Source: Saccharospirillum alexandrii
GTDB taxonomy: Bacteria > Pseudomonadota > Gammaproteobacteria > Pseudomonadales > Natronospirillaceae
Direction of reading: 5' to 3'
DNA length: 64,000 bases
Assembly (NCBI RefSeq): GCF_004000275.1
Contig: NZ_RCIP01000005.1
Coordinates: 248,440-312,439, forward strand
In this document: piece by piece, positions 41,263 to 49,240 of the stretch
Position numbering within the stretch: position 1 is the stretch's first letter
Layout: each line of letters opens with the position of its first letter
Program-made: the position numbers and the translations under genes
Notes under the pieces: generated by a model
What the model saw: only the letters and a program-made list of their open reading frames with translations
Told to the model about the DNA's origin: nothing
Database searches by the model: none

Positions 41263-42849
41263 TTACAGTACGCTATCTACCTGGCTAGCACAGTCTTCGG
41301 CCGACTGCGGGCGAGCGACCGAGCTCAAAGCCGCCTGACCGTTGACATTCAGTCTCAGGTCGCCAGATTCACTGGTGCCATCAACGTCCGACGTGAAACG
41401 GAATTTCTGGGCTTCACCATCGATTTTGGCTTTGGCTTTCATCTGGCCTTCAAACTCCTGACCTTCATAGTCGAACGATAACTGGATGACACCATCAGAC
41501 AGCTTGCTCCAGCGACCACCGACGTACTCGTTTTCGAACACCTCATCGTCATCTTCAGGGTTTGCTGCACTGACGTTGACGCAGGTGCCGATACGGCCGC
41601 TTGTGGAGTCGGCATTGCCATCCAGTCGCAGGGCGATGTAGCTACCGGCAGCCAGGTCATCGGAATCCTCTGCCGTTGCCTCCAGCACAAACCAGCTTCC
41701 GCCCCACTGGGTGCCTGTGGCCAGAGTCGCTTCTGATGCCGCGTCCTCAGCGGCTTCGTTCATTTCCGATGGCGTCAGGGTGGTGACAGCATTCTTGCCG
41801 GCATCGACCAGTGAGTTGGTGATGGAGGCAATGTCGAATTCCACAGTGGTATTGCTCAGGTTGCTCACCAGCGATGTCGACAGATTGGCGATGCCGCTGT
41901 CCAGCACGCGACTTACGGCATCCCTATCGGTATTTCTGACTTCTTTCTTGATCAGCTGCGATACGACTTCTGAAGCCTTTAGTTGTGCGTTTATAGCGCT
42001 CGTGTTTACGGCTGTTTCTATACGCTGGATTTCGGCGTTCAGTTGAGACAGTCGGCTGGCAATGCTGTTTTGGGTGGCCGTGTTGGCACTGACTGTTCTA
42101 GCAATTTGAGCAATGTTGGTAGAGGGCAATGAAGTCGGTCTAACGTTGTTTTGAGCGACTTGCGTTGAGATTTGGTTGATGATGCTAACTTGTGTGGCCG
42201 ACGTATCGGTCACCTCAGTTGAGCTCGTTAGCACGTCCATCATCGTTTGTACGGCAATGGAATTGGCGAGGAATCTTCTGGATTTTTCATCTGAGGCGGT
42301 CGAGAAATCGAGTCGCAAATCCAGATCTGACGTAACACCTAATGCGCTGCGGATGCTGGTCCGATCAGAGTTCGAGTTGGCGCCCTGCAATAAAGTCGTG
42401 ATCGGCGATAGAACAAGCGGGGTTGACGACCGCTGAGATGATGAGGAGATGGTGGATGACATAGCCATCACCCCTTTCAGGCGCTCTCCGGTTGACAGAT
42501 CGGTCCCGCCCTTAATACGGATGACCATGCTATCGACGCTGCTGCCATAGATCAGGCAGAAACGTTGGTATTCATCAGAGATAACCGGCAGCGCGCAATA
42601 GTTGGTGATGGTCAACGGGTTGTAGGAATAGTAGCCGTCGCTATCAGTAAAGGCATAGGGCTCAAAATCATCGATGGCATTGTTGTTGTTCGCGTCGACC
42701 CAGACTTTGCCGCCTGCAATGCGACCGTCGACTGCAAGACCGTTCATTCCTTCACGGTTATCGGCACTGTTGCCATCCTGAGGGTCAACATCACACGCCG
42801 CCAGCGTTACGGTGGCAGCCAGGGTGAAAAGTAGAAAAGTTGGTTTCAT
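41263..42849 (-). CDS. Hypothetical lipoprotein with EF-hand-like loop, 528 aa
   Basis: A signal peptide ends in the lipobox LAAC (Cys19). Residues about 40-78 form a small domain (VDGRIAGGKVWVDANNNNA...FTDSDGYYSYNP) whose D-x-N-x-N...I...E spacing fits a calcium-binding EF-hand loop. A long Ser/Thr/Ala-rich helical region (about 130-370) and a C-terminal beta domain (GGSWFVLEATAED onward) follow. No family is recognised for the whole protein. It starts 20 bases after the TraF-like gene at 42870-44324, so they form an operon. It is probably anchored in the outer membrane. Confidence 0.7.
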   Translation of the reverse strand: MKPTFLLFTLAATVTLAACDVDPQDGNSADNREGMNGLAVDGRIAGGKVWVDANNNNAIDDFEPYAFTDSDGYYSYNPLTITNYCALPVISDEYQRFCLIYGSSVDSMVIRIKGGTDLSTGERLKGVMAMSSTISSSSQRSSTPLVLSPITTLLQGANSNSDRTSIRSALGVTSDLDLRLDFSTASDEKSRRFLANSIAVQTMMDVLTSSTEVTDTSATQVSIINQISTQVAQNNVRPTSLPSTNIAQIARTVSANTATQNSIASRLSQLNAEIQRIETAVNTSAINAQLKASEVVSQLIKKEVRNTDRDAVSRVLDSGIANLSTSLVSNLSNTTVEFDIASITNSLVDAGKNAVTTLTPSEMNEAAEDAASEATLATGTQWGGSWFVLEATAEDSDDLAAGSYIALRLDGNADSTSGRIGTCVNVSAANPEDDDEVFENEYVGGRWSKLSDGVIQLSFDYEGQEFEGQMKAKAKIDGEAQKFRFTSDVDGTSESGDLRLNVNGQAALSSVARPQSAEDCASQVDSVL

Positions 42850-42869
42850 ATTCGTTCTCCAGTGCCAGA

Positions 42870-44324
42870 TTAAAAGGCGACGTTTAGGGACAAAGCGGCT
42901 GAAGCACTGCGAAGAGCATTGCCCTGCTCGGTCGCGTTGCTGCTGAACAGGTCGCCAAGCACGCTGTTTATGTGAGTGTCGAATTGAACAACATCGAAAA
43001 AGCTTAAACCGAGACCCAGTTGTGTGGCCTCAAAATCCAGCAGGTCTTTACCAACGCCCAGGCGCAGGCGCGGCCAATACCAAGAACTGGGCTGGGCTAG
43101 AAAAGCCAGGTTGACGTTTTGGCTTTCTTCACCAAATAGATCGGATTTTTGCCACAGGTCGACCGCCCCTGCGACGGCAAGCCGGTTGTTCAGAAAGCTC
43201 TGGCTGGCATCAACCGTCAGGTGCGGAAACATGCGGTGTTCTTCGTTGAGATCGATGTCGCCGATTGAGGCAAAATATTCGGCGTGATAGCACTCGGTTT
43301 GTGCCGTCTCGTTACTGATGCTGGCGCAATCGCCACCCAGTCGGTTGTATTCCAAGAGTGGCGCATTGAGGTTATAGGCGGTGACGCCAACCAGGGTGTT
43401 GTTCCATTCAAAGGTAACACCGGCATCGAGGGCAACATCGAAGTTAAAGTCTTTAAAACCCTCGGATACGTCGTTGGCTATGTCGTCGCTTAGAGTGCTG
43501 TCGTCGTCACTCGCCTGGCGCGCCAGATCTTTTAACGGATACAGGTGTTTCTGCAGGTTGTGTGCTATGAGCGTTACTCGCACACCGGCCGTTGCATCAA
43601 TACCGAACTGATCCAGAAACTGGATGCTGGGTAACGCCTGGGCATAGCCGATGTCCAGGTTGAACACCTGGCCTTGCTTCAAATATACCGAGGAGGTGGT
43701 GCGCAAGTAGTCGATGGGATCCAGATCCTCACCGTCATCGCTGGTGTCACTGATGGTTTGCGGGTCGATGTCAAACTCGATGGGACCATGAAGCAGCGAG
43801 CCACGAGCTTGTGTTAACGAAGAGGCGCCGAAGCTAAAGGTGCCTGCGGTACCTAGATTGAGGTTAAGCGGCGTCATCGGCAAATTTACCAGAGCACCTG
43901 GCTTGATATAGAAGTTGTCGGCAAGCAATTCCACATTTCGGTCGAGCGAGGCTTCCAGTGCATCCACTTCGCCCAGTACATCACCGACTGAGGCATTACC
44001 TGCATCGTACGCATCAAAGGTGTCGGAGATCTGGTTGATCTGATCATCCATGTCTTCGAACACCGTATTGAATTCCCCCAGGCCGCGTTGCTGAAGGTTT
44101 ATGGTGAAATCCAGGACTGGAAAACGTGCCCGCTCGGTGCTGACCATGCTAGCCGATGGGTTGAAGCGCCCTGAGGAGGCAAGTTGGGAGTTGCTAATAG
44201 GGCCGACAGATACGGCGGTACTGCTGGCCAGGTAATTGGTGTTACCCGCCAGTGCGGTGCCCGTTAGGGGGCCACCGAACCCACCGATTAGGGTGGCGCA
44301 AGTCAGTGTCAGGGTTCGCTTCAC
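42870..44324 (-). CDS. TraF-like outer-membrane protein, second paralog
   Basis: A 484-aa protein with a signal peptide (MKRTLTLTCATLIGG..GTALA) starting at GTG 44324 after GAGGC. It shares the TraF_2-type layout with the protein at 39359: an N-terminal N(P)SAS region, a helical middle (about 95-150), and many antiparallel barrel strands ending in LNVAF, a classic outer-membrane C-terminus. A frame open upstream to 44462 would add 46 residues ahead of the signal peptide and is rejected. It heads an operon with the lipoprotein gene. Function unknown. Confidence 0.72.
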   Translation of the reverse strand: MKRTLTLTCATLIGGFGGPLTGTALAGNTNYLASSTAVSVGPISNSQLASSGRFNPSASMVSTERARFPVLDFTINLQQRGLGEFNTVFEDMDDQINQISDTFDAYDAGNASVGDVLGEVDALEASLDRNVELLADNFYIKPGALVNLPMTPLNLNLGTAGTFSFGASSLTQARGSLLHGPIEFDIDPQTISDTSDDGEDLDPIDYLRTTSSVYLKQGQVFNLDIGYAQALPSIQFLDQFGIDATAGVRVTLIAHNLQKHLYPLKDLARQASDDDSTLSDDIANDVSEGFKDFNFDVALDAGVTFEWNNTLVGVTAYNLNAPLLEYNRLGGDCASISNETAQTECYHAEYFASIGDIDLNEEHRMFPHLTVDASQSFLNNRLAVAGAVDLWQKSDLFGEESQNVNLAFLAQPSSWYWPRLRLGVGKDLLDFEATQLGLGLSFFDVVQFDTHINSVLGDLFSSNATEQGNALRSASAALSLNVAF

Positions 44325-44630
44325 AGTATTGCCTCGGGTTTGGTGGTCGGTTGGGCACGACGCTGTCTGTATAAGGTCGGCGCTGAATACATACTGGATT
44401 AAATGCCACTTGGTGTGAACTGATCCACACTTAATTAGGTTTTTTGGTTGATTTTTGCACAATATTTTGACGCTTTGAGCGCTCTTTAGATCAGTGCTTC
44501 GAATTGAATGGCGAAAATTTGGCGTTCTAAGGGCTTGCGATGAGCTGTGAATACTTAGCGCTAATGTCCTGCCGCTTCATGCCGATAAAACGGGAAATCC
44601 CATGTGTTGTATCGGTAGGCGGAGACCTTT
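44325..44630. other. Divergent promoter region between the TraF-like gene and flgP
   Basis: The 306-base AT-rich gap holds a sigma-28 promoter for flgP and must hold the TraF-like operon promoter. No hairpin or gene was seen. Confidence 0.6.
44562..44588 (+). promoter_or_regulatory. Sigma-28 (FliA) promoter of flgP-flgT
   Basis: The -10 element GCCGATAA (44581-44588) is an exact FliA consensus. The -35-like TAATGTCC (44562-44569) is 5/8 to TAAAGTTT with the correct 11-base spacer. It lies 43 bp upstream of the flgP start. Confidence 0.75.
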
Positions 44631-45239
44631 ATGAAAACCCTGTTCAAGTGGCGTTCCAGTGTGGTGGTGTTGGGCGCAGCGCTGGTAATGAGTGGCTGCT
44701 CGATGTGGCCCTTCGGTAACGATGAAGACGAAGTTGAAGCCATTGTGGCCGAGGTTCGGGCCATTAATGAGAAATTGCCGCCTATGGAGCCCATGGTGCT
44801 GCGCTCGACCGGTTATGGCGCCATCAACCCCAATTCACAGGGGCTCTCGGAAGTTCAGAAACGACTTATCGCTATGCGCGCCTCAAAGCTCGATGCCTAC
44901 CGCACGCTCGCCGAGCGGGTCTACGGCACGCAGATTGTCGGTAGTTCTACTGTTGAGAACCTGGTGGTCGAGAATGACCGCTTCAAAGCCTTTGTCGATA
45001 CCCACATTTTGGGCGCCAAGGTGGTGTATCAGGACATGATGGCCGACGGCAGCTACGAGACCATGGTGGAAATGGTCATCGATGAAGGCTTCCGCAACTG
45101 TCTGGCCAACCAGCCTGCCGGCCGGCAAAACAGCCGCTGCGCGTCCGATGTGGTGTACGACGTCGATTCGATGACGCGTTCCCAGCTGCGTCAGCAAGGC
45201 ATCGACACCACCGGGTCCGGCTTGTACTTCATTGAATAG
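44631..45239 (+). CDS. flgP: LPP20-family outer-membrane lipoprotein FlgP
   Basis: A 202-aa lipoprotein: the signal peptide ends in the lipobox MSGC (Cys23). LPP20/FlgP features include PPMEPMVLRSTGYGAI, LSEVQKRLIAMRASKLDAYRTLAERVYG and VENLVVENDRFKAFVDTHILGAKVV. FlgP forms an outer-membrane disk around the flagellar motor in Vibrio and Campylobacter. It starts after GGAGA and precedes flgT by 89 bases. A FliA promoter controls the pair. The usual partner flgO is not in the window. Confidence 0.9.
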   Translation: MKTLFKWRSSVVVLGAALVMSGCSMWPFGNDEDEVEAIVAEVRAINEKLPPMEPMVLRSTGYGAINPNSQGLSEVQKRLIAMRASKLDAYRTLAERVYGTQIVGSSTVENLVVENDRFKAFVDTHILGAKVVYQDMMADGSYETMVEMVIDEGFRNCLANQPAGRQNSRCASDVVYDVDSMTRSQLRQQGIDTTGSGLYFIE

Positions 45240-45328
45240 AGTCAACGGTTAAGTCATACATCGAATAACACGTCGCGATGAACCGTGCCCTTCGGGAAGC
45301 GGATGAACCGTCGCGAAGGAGCATAGAG

Positions 45329-46555
45329 ATGCAAGGTTTCATCGGGTTTTTTCTGGTGTTCGCCCTGGTGTTCGGGGCCGCATCGGCAGAGCAAATGCCT
45401 GCCGGCAATGTGGTGCTGGTCGATGCCGAAGGCCAGGCTGAAATCGAATACGACGACATCAACAGCGCCCGTATTCGCGCCCTGCGCAAAGCCATTGAAA
45501 GCGCCTCCATGCAGGTCAGTGCCCAGGTGCACAGCACCCAGGTTATGGAAGACGGGAATCTGACCGTCGATTACCTACGCGTTAACAGCGCCGCCCAGGT
45601 ACGTGACATTCAGATCATGAGTGAAGGCCGCGACGGCAACCTCTATACCGTGGCCATTACCGCCCGGGTCTCGCCCGACCAGGTGTGCGCCAATGTCATG
45701 GCCAACCATTACCGCAAGTCGGTCGCCGTTACCGGCTTCGCCATGGAGCACCCACAGCAGGCCTCCATGGGCCACCTGGGTTCAGTAGACCGGGGTTTGC
45801 CAGCCTACCTGGTCAACGGCCTGAACGGCGTAGCCGGCATGCGAGCCCTGAACGCCAATACCATGACTCTTTACCCCAACACTCGTACCGCACCCACTCA
45901 GCTTTCCCCACGCATGACGCTGACCAGCGCCGTCGATGCGGCCCAGAGCCTGGGTGTGCAATTTGTCATCTCCGGCGTGATTCGTGACCTGGCCATGGAA
46001 AACCCCGATGCCCCGCGCGAGCGCAGCTGGGATGGCCTGCTGGCCAGAGTGGGCATCGAAAAAGCACCGCGCACCCGCCACTTCGTGTTTGATCTGTTCG
46101 TACACGATGGCCACTCCGGCGCCCTGGTGTTCCAGAGCCGCTACAGCACCCACGGCGACTGGAATGAAGCGCGTAATGCCCGCGTCGGCTTCGCCACCGG
46201 TAAATTCTTCACCACTGACTATGGCCAACACGTAAGAACCTTGCTCGACCAGGCCATGAGCGACATTCAACAAACCATTCAATGCCAGCCCTTCATGGCC
46301 ACCATTACTCAGGTAAACGGCACCCGCATCTTTGTAGACACCGGTGCTTCAAGTGGCCTGCGCCCGGGTGATTTCCTGAGCGTGTACCGCACCAGCCAGA
46401 ACTTCGACCGCCAGGGAGACAGCTTCTGGCAACTGAGCGACACCCGCCTGGTGGCCGAAGTGAAGCAAGTACAGCCGCATTTTGCGATTGCTGAGCTTTC
46501 AATTGGTACTGAACGGTTGAATTTGCAAATGGATGATTTGGTAATGGCGTGGTGA
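45329..46555 (+). CDS. flgT: Flagellar H-ring protein FlgT
   Basis: A 408-aa secreted protein with a signal peptide (MQGFIGFFLVFALVFGAASA) starting after AAGGAG at 45329. FlgT domains can be followed: an N-terminal LPP20-like domain (residues about 25-115), a middle TolB-like domain (VAVTGFAME through LFVHDGHSGALVF), and a C-terminal domain (ATITQVNGTRIFVDTGASSGLRPGDFLSVYR). FlgT builds the H-ring that anchors stator and T-ring in sodium-type polar flagella. Polar sodium-driven motility is inferred from this and FlgP. Confidence 0.9.
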   Translation: MQGFIGFFLVFALVFGAASAEQMPAGNVVLVDAEGQAEIEYDDINSARIRALRKAIESASMQVSAQVHSTQVMEDGNLTVDYLRVNSAAQVRDIQIMSEGRDGNLYTVAITARVSPDQVCANVMANHYRKSVAVTGFAMEHPQQASMGHLGSVDRGLPAYLVNGLNGVAGMRALNANTMTLYPNTRTAPTQLSPRMTLTSAVDAAQSLGVQFVISGVIRDLAMENPDAPRERSWDGLLARVGIEKAPRTRHFVFDLFVHDGHSGALVFQSRYSTHGDWNEARNARVGFATGKFFTTDYGQHVRTLLDQAMSDIQQTIQCQPFMATITQVNGTRIFVDTGASSGLRPGDFLSVYRTSQNFDRQGDSFWQLSDTRLVAEVKQVQPHFAIAELSIGTERLNLQMDDLVMAW

Positions 46556-46849
46556 GCGTTTAATAAAACCTCTGGTGAGCCCCACTCACCAGAGCACCCC
46601 GCAAACCACCACGCATCAGCTCACCACCGCATTTCACGGCACCACCAAGCCCAGTAGGAGGCCAGCCCCCTGGGCGACACGAAGCACCCAAGCCAGTGAG
46701 CTGCCCACAGCCACAAAGCCCTCCAAACCAATCCCCCTTCTGCACAAACCAAACACAATTGCGCCACCTCTCTTGCTAATTCCTGATCAACGTTCAAACT
46801 AAACATCAAAGGATTATTCAGCAAGAGCGAAGGCCAATGGGAGTCTGGT
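46556..46849. other. Strand-skewed intergenic region
   Basis: A hairpin (CTCTGGTGA/TCACCAGAG, 46570-46594) begins the gap and is followed on the minus strand by TTTT. The next 250 bases are strikingly C/A-rich on the plus strand with few G. No ribosome site supports the short frames in it. It marks the left edge of the accessory stretch. Confidence 0.5.
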
Positions 46850-47329
46850 TTGAAACCGCATAACGAGATACACCTGGAGTCCCTTGCCGCAGGTGAACTT
46901 GATGAGGCTTATCAGCTTTACCGGGATTGCTTGTCCGAGTTTATTGACCAGGCATTTGGGTGGCATGAAGCGTTTCAGCAGCAGCGTTTCCGATCGTCAT
47001 ACCCTATAGATAGCCTGCGATGGCTAACGGATATTAACTCGCGGCGCTTCGGCTTGGTGAGTTTCCTTGAAAAGGATCAATCGCTGCATTTATCGTTGTT
47101 GTTGCTGTATCAGGCTCACCGGGGTTCGGGGCTAGGTAGTCTGGTAATGAGAGAACTGGAGGGCCTGGCCGAGGCAAGTGGACATAAGATAACCTTGTCG
47201 ACGTTCAGAGAAAACAAAGGCGCCGTTTCTTTTTACCAGAAGCTTGGGTACCAGATCGATAAACAGGACGAGCACTTTTACGAAATGTCCAGGGGCTTGA
47301 TGTTCCTGCAGCCAGATGCCAGGGAGTGA
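46850..47329 (+). CDS. GNAT family N-acetyltransferase
   Basis: A 159-aa acetyltransferase starting at TTG 46850, seven bases after GGGAG; there is no ATG that fits. The GNAT acetyl-CoA site is LLLLYQAHRGSGLGSLVMRELEG (about 90-112), followed by the conserved ENKGAVSFYQKLGYQ. The substrate is not predictable. It is followed after six bases by a PaiB-like gene, and the PaiA/PaiB pair of Bacillus is likewise an acetyltransferase with a flavin-binding protein. Confidence 0.82.
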   Translation: MKPHNEIHLESLAAGELDEAYQLYRDCLSEFIDQAFGWHEAFQQQRFRSSYPIDSLRWLTDINSRRFGLVSFLEKDQSLHLSLLLLYQAHRGSGLGSLVMRELEGLAEASGHKITLSTFRENKGAVSFYQKLGYQIDKQDEHFYEMSRGLMFLQPDARE

Positions 47330-47335
47330 TATTGA

Positions 47336-47962
47336 ATGTATGTCCCGCAACACTTCAAAGAAGACGATCAAGAGACGCTTCAGCAAATTATTCGTAGCTA
47401 CGCGTTCGGATTAATGATCGTTGCCGACGGCGAAGGAATAGAGGCAAACCACCTACCTTTTCATCTGAATGACGGGGGCAGTGGAAATCTGGGTCACCTG
47501 CATTGCCATGTGGCCAGAAATAACCCCGTATGGCAGCGCTTGCAGCATGGAGCTCGAGTTCTCGTCGTGTTTCAAGGACCAGATGCCTACGTTTCACCAT
47601 CGTGGTACCCAACCAAAGCAGAGACCGGGCGAGTTGTGCCAACCTGGAACTATTTGGCCGTCCACGCAGAAGGTAAAGCTCGTGTTATTGAAGACCCTGC
47701 CTGGTTGATTCAACACCTCAACCAGTTAACCGATCAGCACGAAGCAGGAAGAAGTGAACCCTGGTCAGTAGATGATGCCCCTTCGGATTTCACCGGACGT
47801 TTGGTAGAGGCTATCGTGGGTATAGAGGTCAAGATTGAATCCCTGACTGGTAAGCTGAAAGCGAGTCAGAACCTGCCAGAGCGAAACAGAGCAGGAGTAA
47901 AGGCTGGGCTTGAGGCGGAAGACAAGGTGCAAAGCCGTGCTATGTCCGAGTTCATCAGTTAA
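47336..47962 (+). CDS. FMN-binding negative transcriptional regulator (PaiB-like)
   Basis: A 208-aa split-barrel flavin-binding protein. PaiB features are MYVPQHFKEDD, the core ANHLPFHL, LHCHVARNNPVWQRL, VVFQGPDAYVSPSWYPTKAETGRVVPTWNYLAVHAEG and a C-terminal QNLPERNRAGVKAGLE. PaiB represses sporulation and protease genes in Bacillus; in proteobacteria its role is unclear and a heme- or flavin-dependent enzyme role is possible. It is probably cotranscribed with the upstream acetyltransferase gene. Confidence 0.88.
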   Translation: MYVPQHFKEDDQETLQQIIRSYAFGLMIVADGEGIEANHLPFHLNDGGSGNLGHLHCHVARNNPVWQRLQHGARVLVVFQGPDAYVSPSWYPTKAETGRVVPTWNYLAVHAEGKARVIEDPAWLIQHLNQLTDQHEAGRSEPWSVDDAPSDFTGRLVEAIVGIEVKIESLTGKLKASQNLPERNRAGVKAGLEAEDKVQSRAMSEFIS

Positions 47963-47985
47963 CTACATCAATACAGTCAGCCATT

Positions 47986-48525
47986 ATGAATATTTCTCTG
48001 AATACAAACCTAACCACAGAAAGGCTAAAACTCCGGCCCGTTGATCTATTTGATGTGGATCTGGTGTGGGAGGTATCGCGGTTCGAGGGTTTTACCGACG
48101 GAATGACATGGGAGCCTCCGGCGAGTCGACAAGAAATTGTTGAGATAACTCACCGGAACCTGGCTCACTGGGAGCAAGGCAAGGATTATGTGTTCACTAT
48201 CAGTCTTCTTAAGCCGGCTTGCCCGATTGGCTGAGTAGGGTTACAAAAGGAAGATCCTCCCGACACGTGGAACCTGGGCTTTTGGGTACACCCAGACCAT
48301 TGGGGTAAAGGTTATGCATCGGAAGCCGCTCGAGCCATGCTGGAGTTTGGCTTCAATTCGCTTCAAGCTGACCGCATAGTCACCGCGCACGCCACCTGGA
48401 ACAAACGCAGTCGAAGCGTGATTCAGAGGCCCGGCTTCAAATCTGTTGGGGTGAACCCTGCTGGTTTCTATAAGGATGGTAACCCTGTGGAGGAGGTTGA
48501 GTATGTACTCAGGCGTCCCATTTAA
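47986..48525 (+). pseudogene. RimJ-type GNAT acetyltransferase interrupted by an in-frame TGA
   Basis: Two open stretches in one frame together make a complete RimJ/RimL-type acetyltransferase of 179 codons. The first runs from MNISLNTNLTTERLKLRPVD to codon 82 (PACPIG). A TGA at 48232-48234 interrupts it. The second half continues without frameshift (VGLQKEDPPDTWNLGFWVHP...GYASEAARAMLEFGF). The acetyl-CoA loop comes after the stop, so the truncated product would be inactive. A sequencing error or recent nonsense mutation is likelier than readthrough. Confidence 0.8.
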
Positions 48526-48585
48526 CTGTTTTATAAGCTGCACTGGCATAGCCAGCGCCAGAAACCTTTAGAGGCGTGGCCTGAT

Positions 48586-49161
48586 ATGATTGTACTGGGT
48601 GGTGCTTCCAGAACAGGGAAAGGGCTTATATCCCAAGAATTAATGGTTCTGCTGGGCATTCCTTATATGTCTATCGACCCCATTAAAATGGCTATTTCAA
48701 AGTCGATTCCCAGTTACAAGCTGAACACCAATGGTACTTCTGTTGCGGTATCAGATGAGATGTGGCCGTTTATCTCTGCTTTGATTCTTAATTTGGTTGA
48801 GACAAATGTAAGCTATATCATTGAAGGTGAAATACTGCCCAGGCATGTATTTGAGCTTGCTAATGTCCATGATGTTAGAGTGAGTTCCTGCTTTGTTGGC
48901 TATAAAGACATCTCGGTTGAAGAGAAAATTAGTCAAGTTCGTGCCAACTCTGGTTACCCAAACGACTGGACTTCAAATTTAGCTGATAGTGAATTGAGGG
49001 GGTTGATAAAAGAAGGTGTTCAATACAGTGAGTACTTGTACGATGAGTGCCAGACGTATGGTGTTCGTTACATCGATTTTTCAGAAAGCTTTGAAATTGG
49101 AAGAAAAGCCACGCTGAAATGCCTTTTTGATGATTTTCAGCGGTGGGGTCGGAGTCGGTGA
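48586..49161 (+). CDS. P-loop NTPase / small-molecule kinase-like protein
   Basis: A 191-aa protein with an N-terminal Walker A variant GGASRTGKGLIS (5-16), a nucleoside-kinase-like start. IIEGEILP (about 78-85) resembles the acidic site of shikimate- or zeta-toxin-like kinases, and FVGYKDISVEEKISQVR may be the lid. The substrate is unknown. The DNA is visibly more AT-rich than surrounding housekeeping genes, consistent with acquisition by transfer. It starts after GAGGCG. Confidence 0.6.
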   Translation: MIVLGGASRTGKGLISQELMVLLGIPYMSIDPIKMAISKSIPSYKLNTNGTSVAVSDEMWPFISALILNLVETNVSYIIEGEILPRHVFELANVHDVRVSSCFVGYKDISVEEKISQVRANSGYPNDWTSNLADSELRGLIKEGVQYSEYLYDECQTYGVRYIDFSESFEIGRKATLKCLFDDFQRWGRSR

Positions 49162-49240
49162 TACCCCGGTCTTTGCTGCTTCCTGATGCTCAGATGAATG
49201 GCCTCCTCCGAAAGATCGGGTGCTTACCGTTAAGAGCAAG

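Noticed and set aside
39359-44324. Conjugative plasmid or ICE transfer genes suggested by TraF similarity
   Set aside because: No relaxase, coupling protein or mating-pair gene is present; the TraF-like family is widespread in chromosomes.
46575-46802. Short frames in the C-rich gap after flgT
   Set aside because: Low-complexity Thr/Pro or Trp/Gly-rich translations on either strand, without ribosome sites.
46556-49240. Possible integron cassette array
   Set aside because: The run of acetyltransferase-like genes suggests cassettes, but no paired attC-type sites (GTTRRRY...RYYYAAC) were found between genes and there is no integrase.
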